45,043 bases of DNA from an uncultured Alphaproteobacteria bacterium (GTDB lineage Bacteria > Pseudomonadota > Alphaproteobacteria > RF32 > CAG-239), in contig CAJOLB010000002.1 of NCBI GenBank assembly GCA_905235385.1, forward strand, positions 1-45,043. The letters run 5' to 3'. Shown here one piece after another: positions 1-9,600 of this stretch; the stretch's first letter is position 1; each line of letters opens with the position of its first letter. Position numbers and translations under genes: made by a program. The notes under the pieces were generated by a model that was given only the letters and a program-made list of their open reading frames with translations, ran no database searches and had not been told where the DNA came from.

Positions 1-1
1 T

Positions 2-121
2 TCGCCATCATCTTCTTCCGGTTTAGACAGACAGCGTGGTCGCTTGATCTATACCGTCAAAGAAGCAAATAAAGTCGCAAAAGAAGGAGCGGTTAACAAG
101 ATCAGATTAAGATATAAATAA
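2..121 (+). CDS. 3' end of a CDS truncated by the window start (hypothetical)
   Basis: Frame 2 is open from the window edge to TAA: ...SPSSSSGLDRQRGRLIYTVKEANKVAKEGAVNKIRLRYK*; followed directly by a terminator hairpin. Confidence 0.45.
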   Translation, partial: SPSSSSGLDRQRGRLIYTVKEANKVAKEGAVNKIRLRYK

Positions 122-153
122 AAAAAGAGAGGTCAAAACGACCTCTTTTTTTA
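120..153. terminator. Bidirectional Rho-independent terminator
   Basis: aaaaaagagaggtc-aaaac-gacctctttttt hairpin flanked by A and T runs, between convergent genes. Confidence 0.8.
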
Positions 154-1221
154 TTCTATTTCAGCTAAGCGTTCAGCTTGGTCCTCGGTAATCAGAGCTT
201 CAATGATTTCGCCCAAAGCTTCACCTGACACAACCTCGTCTAACTTATAGAGCGTTAAATTGATACGATGATCCGTCACTCTTCCCTGCGGGTAGTTATA
301 GGTTCGAATTCTCTCGCTTCTATCGCCGCTCCCAACCTGCAATTTTCTTTTTTCGGAATAGTTCGCATCAATTTTTTCTTTTTGCGCATCATATAATTTA
401 GCACGCAAATAATTCATGGCCTTTTCTTTATTCTTAAATTGAGAACGTTCATCTTGACATTGAACGACCACACCTGTCGGAATGTGTGTGATACGAACGG
501 CCGACTCCGTTTTGTTAACGTGTTGACCGCCGGCGCCTGATGCACGATAAACATCTATTTTTAAATCCGCCGGATTGATGTATAAATCAACTTCTTCAAT
601 TTCAGGCAACACCGCAACCGTTGCCGCCGAAGTGTGAACTCGTCCTTGAGATTCAGTTATCGGCACACGCTGAACACGGTGCGCACCCGATTCAAATTTG
701 AGTTTTGCGAAAACATCTGTTCCGGTGATTTTGGCTGAGGCTTCTTTATATCCGCCAAGCCCGTTTTCGTTGGCATCTATCAGCTCAAATTTCCAACCTT
801 GTTTTAAAGCATAACGCTGATACATTTCAAACAAAACCGCCGCAAAGAGCGCCGCTTCATCACCGCCTGTTCCTGCACGAACTTCCAAAATTGCGTTCTT
901 TTCATCGTCTTCGGACTTTGGCAATAATGCAATTTTTATTTCATGTTCCATTTGAGGCAATTTTTCTTTCAGCTCATAATATTCGCTTTGCGCCATATCG
1001 CGCATTTCTTTATCTAAGCTTTCATCTTGAGCCATTTCTTCGGCTTCTTTTAAGTTTTGCTTGAAATGCTGATACTTTTCAATGATTTCAACAACAGGCG
1101 TGAGCGTTGCCGACTCTTTGTTTAACCTTACCAATTCCTCAGCATTTGAGGTGCTTGAAAGCAAAGCGTTGATTTCTTCATAGCGGCGAACGACTTGATC
1201 TAATTTTTCATCAAAATCCAT
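151..1221 (-). CDS. prfA: Peptide chain release factor 1
   Basis: GGQ motif region ([25 protein letters not shown]), full-length RF1 architecture. Confidence 0.96.
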   Translation of the reverse strand: MDFDEKLDQVVRRYEEINALLSSTSNAEELVRLNKESATLTPVVEIIEKYQHFKQNLKEAEEMAQDESLDKEMRDMAQSEYYELKEKLPQMEHEIKIALLPKSEDDEKNAILEVRAGTGGDEAALFAAVLFEMYQRYALKQGWKFELIDANENGLGGYKEASAKITGTDVFAKLKFESGAHRVQRVPITESQGRVHTSAATVAVLPEIEEVDLYINPADLKIDVYRASGAGGQHVNKTESAVRITHIPTGVVVQCQDERSQFKNKEKAMNYLRAKLYDAQKEKIDANYSEKRKLQVGSGDRSERIRTYNYPQGRVTDHRINLTLYKLDEVVSGEALGEIIEALITEDQAERLAEIE

Positions 1222-2456
1222 TATTTTAATTCCTCTTGAACTTTTGTCAGGCTGATTTGTTTTTGGTCGCCTGTGTCTAAATTTTTGTATGTAACATTGC
1301 CTTGAGCCAATTCATCAGAACCCAAGATTAACGCAGCATAAGCATTTGCCTTGTTGGCTTTCATCATACGTTTTTTCAAATTTCCGGAATATGCGTGTTC
1401 TACACGATAGCCGGCATTGCGCAATTCATAAGCTAATTTTAAGGCTGTTTCGTGAACATCATCTCCAACTTCAATGACCGCAACCGGACGCGGTAATTCA
1501 ACATCTTGATCTAAGAGCATCGATAACCTTTCAACACCGCACGCCCAACCGATTCCGGCAACATCACCGCCACCCATTTCAGCCACCAAACCGTCATAAC
1601 GACCGCCTGCTAAAACTGTTCCTTGTGCGCCGAGTTTGTCCGTGATGAGTTCAAAAACCGTGTGAGAATAATAGTCCAGACCTCTGACCAAACGATTGTT
1701 AATACGATACGGAATATCAAGCAAATCAAGCCCCTTTAAAACCTCATCAAAAAATTTCTTTGAAGATTCGTTTAAACTGTCAGCATATAAAGGAGCATTT
1801 GCCACAACGATTTTATCGCACTCTTCTTTCGAATCAAGCACGCGGAGCGGGTTTTTTTCAAGTCTTTCTTTGCTTTCAAAAGACAACTCATTGATATGTT
1901 GTTTTAAATATGCCACAAGTTTTTGACGATAAGCATCACGGCTCTCTTTGTCGCCTAATGAATTGATTTCAACAACAATACTGTTTTCTAAGCCCAAAGT
2001 TCTTAAAAAGCTGTATGCCATCGCAATTGCTTCAATATCTGCCTGAGGGGTTTGAACGCCAAGCATTTCAATTCCAAATTGCGTAAACTGGCGTTGACGC
2101 CCTTTTTGGGGGCGCTCATAGCGGAACATCGGCCCTGTGTAATAAAACTTTAGGGGTAAATTTTGTTGCATTCCTTCAGAAATAAACGAGCGCACGACAC
2201 CGGCCGTTCCTTCGGGACGAAGGGTTAAGCTCTCCCCGCCTCTGTCTTCAAAAGTATACATTTCTTTGGTCACAATATCCGACGTGTCGCCCAAATTGCG
2301 TGCAAAAACTTCCGTAAACTCGAAAATCGGCGTTTCAATTTCTTCAAAGCCGTATTTTTCAACTGTTTTTGATGCCAATTCTACAACCTTTTTGGCTTTA
2401 CGTTTTGCCGGTCCATATAAATCATACGTTCCGCGGACATTTTGTATTTTGACCAT
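1221..2456 (-). CDS. hisS: Histidyl-tRNA synthetase
   Basis: Class II motifs ([53 protein letters not shown]). Confidence 0.96.
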   Translation of the reverse strand: MVKIQNVRGTYDLYGPAKRKAKKVVELASKTVEKYGFEEIETPIFEFTEVFARNLGDTSDIVTKEMYTFEDRGGESLTLRPEGTAGVVRSFISEGMQQNLPLKFYYTGPMFRYERPQKGRQRQFTQFGIEMLGVQTPQADIEAIAMAYSFLRTLGLENSIVVEINSLGDKESRDAYRQKLVAYLKQHINELSFESKERLEKNPLRVLDSKEECDKIVVANAPLYADSLNESSKKFFDEVLKGLDLLDIPYRINNRLVRGLDYYSHTVFELITDKLGAQGTVLAGGRYDGLVAEMGGGDVAGIGWACGVERLSMLLDQDVELPRPVAVIEVGDDVHETALKLAYELRNAGYRVEHAYSGNLKKRMMKANKANAYAALILGSDELAQGNVTYKNLDTGDQKQISLTKVQEELK

Positions 2457-2527
2457 TTTATTTTCCTCTATACAAAAAGAAACGGCAAGGCTGAATCAAG
2501 CCTTCCCATTCCTTTTGTTTGTTTCAT

Positions 2528-3406
2528 CTAATGCTTTAAATATTTATCTAATTTGATTTTTGTTTGTTTTTTCGGTGTTGCAACCGTTGTCAACTCTCCG
2601 TCAATATAAACTTCAACATTGTAATATCTGCCGACTGATAAAAGCAAACCGTCGACATCCGGAGCCTCATATTCAAAACCCGCATCATAAACACCGCTTA
2701 AATATGTTTTGTCGGCATCTTTCAATTCAACCCAAGAATCACCTTTGAATTTAAGAACGACTCGGCTTTTTGGAGCTGAAGCTTCTTCGGGTTCGACATA
2801 ACTGTCTTCAACAACCGTTACTTGGCCTTCCGTTTTTTCATCTGACGGAGATTGTGCTTCCGACTGATCAGAATTTTCAAGCATTCCTAAATCTTCAATT
2901 TGATAAACCTCATCATTAATATTTTCGTTAAACGGCATTACCTCAATAACAGGAAGCTCTTTTTCCGGAACATTTTTACTTTCATTTTCGCTAAACGGCA
3001 TAAAACGGAATAAAAGCCACAGCAAATACAGCAAAAGAATCGCTAAAAGAGCGATATATATTTGCCGTCTGCTCGGCATTGCGGTTTCAGAATGTGTTTC
3101 CACAACAACAGGCACCGGTTTTTCTTTTTGAGGTGTTGATTGTTGTTTATAGTATTGCGCAATTTTATCCGCATTCAAGCCCAAATATTTCGCATATGAG
3201 CGTACAAAACCTATGCCGTACGGAATGGGAGACAATGTTTGATAATCATCCTCTTCTAATGCCTTGATATAGATTTTGCGTATGCATAAGGCGTCTGAAA
3301 CAGCCTCAATCGACTTTTTTTGTTTCATACGCGTGTATTTTAAGAACATGCCAACGGTTGTGGCTTCTTCGTTGACTTCTGTTGATTTTTCTTGCTCTTG
3401 TTCCAA
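2528..3406 (-). CDS. rodZ: RodZ-like protein: N-terminal HTH, one TM helix, DUF4115-like C-terminus
   Basis: TVGMFLKYTRMKQKKSIEAVSDALCIRKIYIKALEEDDY (HTH), IYIALLAILLLYLLWLLF (TM), SWVELKDADKTYLSGVYDAGFEYEAP (DUF4115-like). Confidence 0.85.
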   Translation of the reverse strand: MEQEQEKSTEVNEEATTVGMFLKYTRMKQKKSIEAVSDALCIRKIYIKALEEDDYQTLSPIPYGIGFVRSYAKYLGLNADKIAQYYKQQSTPQKEKPVPVVVETHSETAMPSRRQIYIALLAILLLYLLWLLFRFMPFSENESKNVPEKELPVIEVMPFNENINDEVYQIEDLGMLENSDQSEAQSPSDEKTEGQVTVVEDSYVEPEEASAPKSRVVLKFKGDSWVELKDADKTYLSGVYDAGFEYEAPDVDGLLLSVGRYYNVEVYIDGELTTVATPKKQTKIKLDKYLKH

Positions 3407-3456
3407 TTTTTTTGTCCTTCTTAAAACAATTTTATTGTATTAAAACACATTTTTTC

Positions 3457-5691
3457 TTAAATTGCAATACCATGATCAATAGCATATGCTAATAATTGTG
3501 GACGAAGCGTTTTTTTATCAGAAGTTAAAAGCGTTTCAATATAGTCTGATATTTCGTCCGTATAACAACTTCTGACCATTTTTTTGATTTTAACAAACGA
3601 GGCTCCGCTTGAAGAAAAACATCTAAATCCAAGACCGATGAGCGCCAAGGCTTCAAGCGGGTTGCTCGCCATTTCGCCGCAAACGCTGCATAAAACATTA
3701 TGTTCTTTTGCTTTTAAGACGATTTGTCTCATCACCTTCAAAAACGGTGCCGACAAAACATCATACCTTTCAGACAGCCTTGCATTTGTGCGGTCGCACG
3801 CAAACATAAACTGCGCCAAATCGTTCGTGCCGATTGAAATAAAATCAGCTTCTTTCAGGATTTCATCTAATTCAAAAATAATCGACGGAACCTCAATCAT
3901 CAAACCGATGTTTATTTTGGTCGGCAATTTTTCTTTTTGTTTTTTTTGCTTTTCATATTCGATTAACAGCGTTTCTTTGGCTTCCTTAAATTCTTCAACA
4001 CTTGAAATCATCGGAAACATTACATCAAGTTCACGCCCCGCGGCTGCTTTTAAAAATGCTTTCATTTGGCTTCGCAAAAGCGCGCGCCTGTCAAGTGTGA
4101 TACGAATCGAACGCCAACCGATTGCCGGATTTTCTTCTTTCATTTCGCCCCAATAAGGCAACAATTTATCTGAGCCGACATCCAGGCTTCTGAATACAAC
4201 CTTTTTGTTTTTAGCTTCTTTCAAAAGTTTTTGATACATATTCACTTGTTCTTGAACGCTCGGCAATTTGCTCGCTGTCATAAACGGAATTTCTGTTCGG
4301 TATAAACCCACCCCGTCACAATTTGAAAGCCCGATATATTCAAAATCAAAATCCAAGCCGACATTTATGTTGAGTTTTATTTTAACTCCGTCTGCGGTTT
4401 TTGAAGGTTTTTTAGCGAGGGCTTTTAGGTCTTCACGCCATGCCGCCATTTTCTTTTGACGCTCTTTGAAATTCTTTTTCATATCGTCTGTGGGGTTAAC
4501 GTAGACATATCCTTCTACCCCGTCAACAGCTAAAATTTCGCCGTCTTTGACATCTTGATATAAACCTTTGACCTTTGAAACAACCGGAATATTCAAGGCT
4601 TTTGCAACAATTGCAACATGCATCGTTGATGTTCCGTCTTCTAAAACAAGGGCTCTGATTTTTTTATAGTCATAATCCATTAAATCAGCCGGTCCCATAC
4701 TTTGGGCAACGATGATGATATCTTCTTCTTTTTTTTCTTTAGACTGTTCAACCCCGCTTAAAAAAGAACGTAATCTGTCCGAGACATCACGCAGGTCGTT
4801 CAAGCGCTCTTTTAAGTATACGTCGGGCGAAGACGACAGTTTTTCGAACATATCGTTATAAACTTTTTCGATTGAAGCTTCTGCCGTTAAGCCCGTGTCA
4901 ATATATGTTTTGATTTTTTTGTGCCACCCTTTATCTGATGCAAGCATTTTGTATGTTTCTAAAATCTCAACGTGTTCGCCCACGCCAAACAATGATTTGT
5001 TAAACGTTTCATCAAGTTGTGCAAGCATTTTTTCACGTGCTTGATCTAAAAGGTGTTGCTCTTTTTGAGTGTCTTTGGCGAACATTTGTTTAACAGCGCG
5101 CCTGCGCCTATGAACCAGAGCTTGTCCGACACCGTATCCTTGATTCAGGCTTTGGCCTTTTAATCTGTCTTTTAAGGTAAAACCTCTGGATTTTGCCAAA
5201 CTTCTTTTATAATTTGAAATTTCTTCCGATGAAAACGAAGTGGTTAAAAACATCGCTATCGTTTTTAGTGTTTCAACATCAAATTCTGAAAAAGTGTGTT
5301 TATTAAAATAGCCCAAAACAATAACACCGACAACCTTATCCCATTGAAGCATCGGCGCACCGATCATCGATTTTACGTCCGAATCATCTTCGGTTTTTGA
5401 AAGGACGCTTGATTTGAGGGCAATTTCACCAACCAATCCGTCACCATAGCGGATATTTGTTTCATCTTGAGGTTTTTCAAAACCATAGTTTGAAAAGAGT
5501 TCCAGATAATTTTCATCAATTGAAATATATGAAGCAGCCATGTCTGCCTCAAAAAAAGAACAAACTTCACCCATGACATTTGAAAGTTTTTGTTCAACCT
5601 CTGAATTTTCTTGCAAATGGCGTTGAATTTGCCTTAGCAGCGGCATGATGTCTGTCGAATTTTTTTTGAGCATATCGTTTTTAAAACCCAT
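3457..5691 (-). CDS. ptsP: Phosphoenolpyruvate-protein phosphotransferase, nitrogen-PTS EI with N-terminal GAF domain
   Basis: GAF-like N-terminus, phosphohistidine loop (EDGTSTMHVAIVAKALNIPVV), PEP-utilising C-terminal domain (GVGLYRTEIPFM, GTNDLAQFMFACDR, CGEMASNP). Confidence 0.93.
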   Translation of the reverse strand: MGFKNDMLKKNSTDIMPLLRQIQRHLQENSEVEQKLSNVMGEVCSFFEADMAASYISIDENYLELFSNYGFEKPQDETNIRYGDGLVGEIALKSSVLSKTEDDSDVKSMIGAPMLQWDKVVGVIVLGYFNKHTFSEFDVETLKTIAMFLTTSFSSEEISNYKRSLAKSRGFTLKDRLKGQSLNQGYGVGQALVHRRRRAVKQMFAKDTQKEQHLLDQAREKMLAQLDETFNKSLFGVGEHVEILETYKMLASDKGWHKKIKTYIDTGLTAEASIEKVYNDMFEKLSSSPDVYLKERLNDLRDVSDRLRSFLSGVEQSKEKKEEDIIIVAQSMGPADLMDYDYKKIRALVLEDGTSTMHVAIVAKALNIPVVSKVKGLYQDVKDGEILAVDGVEGYVYVNPTDDMKKNFKERQKKMAAWREDLKALAKKPSKTADGVKIKLNINVGLDFDFEYIGLSNCDGVGLYRTEIPFMTASKLPSVQEQVNMYQKLLKEAKNKKVVFRSLDVGSDKLLPYWGEMKEENPAIGWRSIRITLDRRALLRSQMKAFLKAAAGRELDVMFPMISSVEEFKEAKETLLIEYEKQKKQKEKLPTKINIGLMIEVPSIIFELDEILKEADFISIGTNDLAQFMFACDRTNARLSERYDVLSAPFLKVMRQIVLKAKEHNVLCSVCGEMASNPLEALALIGLGFRCFSSSGASFVKIKKMVRSCYTDEISDYIETLLTSDKKTLRPQLLAYAIDHGIAI

Positions 5692-5768
5692 AAATTTTGC
5701 TTGTGTTTTAAGTTATATAATTTATATTCGGTTTCATCAAGAACTTTATCAAACTTATGGAGCGAAAA

Positions 5769-6131
5769 ATGGCAAATTTATATCGAAAAGGTGATCATGA
5801 TACACGCCCGTGGGGCACATGGGAAGTTTTGGACGGTGATGACAATTTTTGCGTGAAACGCATTATGGTTTTACCAAAGGGCAAGCTCTCATTGCAACTT
5901 CATCATCACAGATCCGAACATTGGATTATTGTTAAAGGCTCGGCAACCGTTACTTTGGGCGAACGACTTATTGATGTTAAGGCCGATGATGCCGTTTATA
6001 TTCCAATTGAGACGAAACACCGCATTGAAAACAAATCGAACGAGCCGATGGAGTTTATTGAAATTCAAACCGGCGACAATTTAGATGAAAATGATATTGT
6101 GCGCTTTGAAGATATATACGGCAGAGTTTAA
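5769..6131 (+). CDS. Cupin protein, mannose-6-phosphate isomerase type II-like
   Basis: RPWGTWEVLD...CVKRIMVLPKGKLSLQLHHHRSEHWIIVKGSATVTLGE...IPIETKHRIENKS cupin. Start set at internal ATG 5769; the ORF extends to 5757. Confidence 0.85.
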   Translation: MANLYRKGDHDTRPWGTWEVLDGDDNFCVKRIMVLPKGKLSLQLHHHRSEHWIIVKGSATVTLGERLIDVKADDAVYIPIETKHRIENKSNEPMEFIEIQTGDNLDENDIVRFEDIYGRV

Positions 6132-6209
6132 GGCCGGCGCGAAACCAAAAACAAAAAAGCTCGTATAGCGTGCGCGAGTAGAAGCAAAAAAAGAAAGATG
6201 AAAATTTGA

Positions 6210-6229
6210 GCGTAGATAAGCCTACGTGA
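6210..6229. repeat. Hairpin element copy A (gcgtagataagcctacgtga)
   Basis: CGTAG/CTACG stem, flanked by aaaattt/aattttt arms; consensus with 6326-6345 is gYgtagWtaaRcctacRtga. Confidence 0.6.
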
Positions 6230-6289
6230 ATTTTTCCGCTCTTGCAGTTTTCGCTCTGGATAACACCTTTAAAAAAACGCGGAGAATGA

Positions 6290-6379
6290 GCTAAATAATA
6301 AGACACCTGACAAAATGCGAAGGGAGTGTAGTTAAACCTACATGACCAAGCATGAGGAAAGGTGTCTGTATTAGTTAGC
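6290..6379. repeat. Long imperfect inverted repeat
   Basis: gctaaataataagacacct (6290-6308) pairs with aggtgtctgtattagttagc (6360-6379) with one mismatch and one 1-nt bulge; encloses hairpin copy B. Confidence 0.6.
6326..6345. repeat. Hairpin element copy B (gtgtagttaaacctacatga)
   Basis: TGTAG/CTACA stem; matches copy A at 16 of 20 positions. Confidence 0.6.
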
Positions 6380-6550
6380 CATTATACACGTTTTTTTCAA
6401 AAAGCTCGGAGAACAGGTTAGATAAGTTCAAAATAAAGGCAAAAGTACCGCCGCCTAATTAGTACGTGAGGACGCTTCCGAGATTCCATTTTAGTTTTAA
6501 ACAAGTCGTTCTCCGCGTTTTACAACTTATTCCTTGGGCTTGGATAATGG

Positions 6551-6623
6551 GTTACTGCTTGTATGAGCTCACACGCGGTGTATAACAAAGCGTACATAAG
6601 TGTGAGCTCATACAAGCAGTAAC
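6551..6623. repeat. 24-bp perfect inverted repeat with 25-nt loop
   Basis: gttactgcttgtatgagctcacac (6551-6574) is the exact reverse complement of gtgtgagctcatacaagcagtaac (6600-6623). Confidence 0.9.
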
Positions 6624-6639
6624 TCTTTAGACAAGCCAT

Positions 6640-9600
6640 CTAGAAGGCGTATTTGAAACCGATATCAGCTTTCGTCCTGTATTCGCTGTCGATATAAGAG
6701 AAGAGGTTGCCATAAATCGAGAACGGCTTTAAGCTGTATGCTGTATTCAAAGCTGTTTCTGATGGCTAAACGCTCACTTCTGCGTTTCTCATCTCTGACC
6801 TTCCAACTGCCTTCCATTCCGCGCATTGAAAGTTCCAGCTCATACGGATCTAAAAATTCGTGGTAGGCCATAATGCTTGACGATAACTTAAAGCTCTCGT
6901 TCTTGCTCGGCTTAAACTCTTTGCTGACATTTAATCCGAAACCTGCCTCAGCAGAAAATACGTTTTGCTTTTTAATATTGAGCGCATACGCTTTTTCTTC
7001 TTCATGGCCTTTCAGACGATAGCCTAACGCATTAAACTCTGCCGTCGGCGATATTGTCCAACCTTTAACATTGATCGGATATCTTGCCTCATTTGTGACG
7101 CCATATAGCTTCTTTTCTATCTTGCCGTCATAACTTTCGCCTTTATAGCCGTCTCGCTCATATGTCCCATACGCATATCCCAAACGCGGCGTTACCATAA
7201 ATTCAATACCGTGCGTCTTATAGCCCATCGGCATCATCATTTGGAACATCTCATCATCTCGCGAGTTCTCTTTATTGCTGTCCTCGCTTCTGATATCCGT
7301 AAACGCAACGCCAACGCCATAACTGAACTTGCCCTCATTCTTGCCGCTGATCATCCATCTTGATCTTGACCCGAGGTTCTTTTCATATGAAATCGGTGAT
7401 GTGTTGCCCGTTAATGTAAAGCTTTCTTCTTTATTCTTAAACATCGCTTCATTCATATCAAACGACAGTTCTCTAAACATCGTCATATCTTCAAACGCAA
7501 ATCTCTTCAACCCGTCGCCCATCAAATCTTTTACGGCTCCGTTTAATGCCTTTGTGTTTTCTTGTGATTTTAACGTATTATAGAACTTTTCGTTATTTGA
7601 CAGAGCATAGTTCTTTTCCAAAAATGCTGCTGCTGATTTGTTTTCAACAATATCTGAAAAGGCTTTTTTCGTTAATGTAACATCTGAACCGTTTAAGCTT
7701 GCATCAAACATTGCAGATTGAGAACTGATGTTCAAACCGCTCGTATCATTTGAGATGATGGCATCTGAGAGCGTATAAACATCATCGAAACCTTCGCTCA
7801 CAACACTTGACGCAACGCCGACATCGCCCTCAATCGACGGCGCTTCAATGCTTCCGCCTGATGCCAAAAGCAGATGACCATTACCGGAAATACTTAATCC
7901 TCCTGCTATCGGTGCGCCAAACAATCCTGAGCCTGATTGAGGATAGATGAAGTATGATCCGCTGTAGCCCGGAGATGCTTTATTTAAGCATTCACTGCCT
8001 TCGCAGACGCTATTCGGATCGCTTGCATCTTGGATGATGATTTTGCCGGAATTCGTGACTGTTGCACCATTTGCCAAATAGATGCCATACATCGTTGCGT
8101 ATTCACCGCCTGACGTTGTCGCTCCCATTTCAATGGTACCCTTATTTGTTACGCTACCGCCATCTGCATAAATACCATAAACAGTTCGCGTTAAGCCGCC
8201 ACCGACCGAGCTTATGCTGGTAACCTTGATATAACCATTTTCGGTATTCGTTGCCGTTCCGCCATTGATGTAGATACCATAACCTGAAGCTGCTCCGTTC
8301 GTTTCATCTGAAATTCCAACATTGATGCTGCCGCTGTTTATTACTTCAGGATTGGAGCCCGTTCCTTTCAGACCATAAACAGAGCGATTATCTGTTGTCG
8401 CTGAATCTGTTAGTTCAACGCTAATCGTTGTGGTATTTTCCAACCTATTTCCGACCATACCGACAATTTCTTTATGGCTTGAGGTTGCACCGCCTGTTAC
8501 GGTTATATTTCCGGTGTTTTCTGCTATTTGAGCATCAATACCAGTATAAACAGCTTCGATTTCTCCGCCGCTTTCGGCCTTTCCAGCCCCAGCATCAATA
8601 CCAATCGCGGCATAGATGTTTCCGTCATTATAAACATCACCGTTGGTATTATATACACCATAAGTCTTTGAGGTGATGTTTCCGTTGTTTATAACATCAC
8701 CGCTTCCGTTATAAATACCATAGTCAGCAACCGAGCTCGCGTTTGATACATTAATTATTCCGTCATTTATCACACCGGAACTTGCTTTAATACCGAACAC
8801 TTCACCTGTTGTTGAACTGCTGTTTGTTTGGTTAACGGTAATTGTGCTTGAGCTTGAGCTTGAACCCCAAATATTGTGATTAACAGATGCGGCACTGTAA
8901 ATACCATAAACTGTTTTATCTTTGCCTGAAGAAGTTACATTAATTTTACTGGTTGCACTGGCTGTTGCCGCACAATTTTCACATTCAATCGCTGTTACGT
9001 CACCGACTGCAGAGATACCATAAGCGTTTCCACCCGCGCCGCTTGCGCTAACATTGATTTCTGCCGCATACGATTGAGCGACGGAACCTGCCTCCTTACC
9101 TTCAACGTGCAAGTGACAAACATCAGAACCGTTGCTGTTGTTCATACCAAAGGTATTACCCGTACCGCTGTTTGTAATATTAAGAATCCAACTATGACCG
9201 GAATCCGGATTGCTTCCGTCAACTTCGTAATAACCATTATAAAGTGTGCTTGTTGTGCCGGCTTTGTCACCTGAACTAATCCACTCCAACGCCGAAACAT
9301 GTGCATCTGATGTGTTGTTTTTCGTTACTGTGCTTACACCGCCGCTTTCGCTATAACTTGCACCGGTTACAGCTGCACCTGCTTCTGAGTTAATGTTGTT
9401 ATATTCCATCTGTTTGTTACAATACGAGCTTGATGATGTGTTTTTCCATCCAAAATCGCATTCGCATGTGTTTTTAACTTGAACACCATGATTACAATTT
9501 AACTTTCTGTAACAGGTATTACCTTCAATTTGTCCGCTTTCGCATTCGTCGCACAGATCACCTGTCCAATATCCCGTACAGACGCATTTTTCAGTTGTGG

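Larger units (their letters stand above)
6274..6521. repeat. Candidate small element bounded by 13-bp perfect inverted repeats
   Basis: aaaacgcggagaa (6274-6286) and ttctccgcgtttt (6509-6521) are exact reverse complements. Confidence 0.45.

Noticed and set aside
6055-6306. Minus-strand 83-aa ORF in the 6.1-6.3 kb intergenic region
   Set aside because: Overlaps the cupin 3' end and covers repeat/hairpin sequence; no recognisable protein features.
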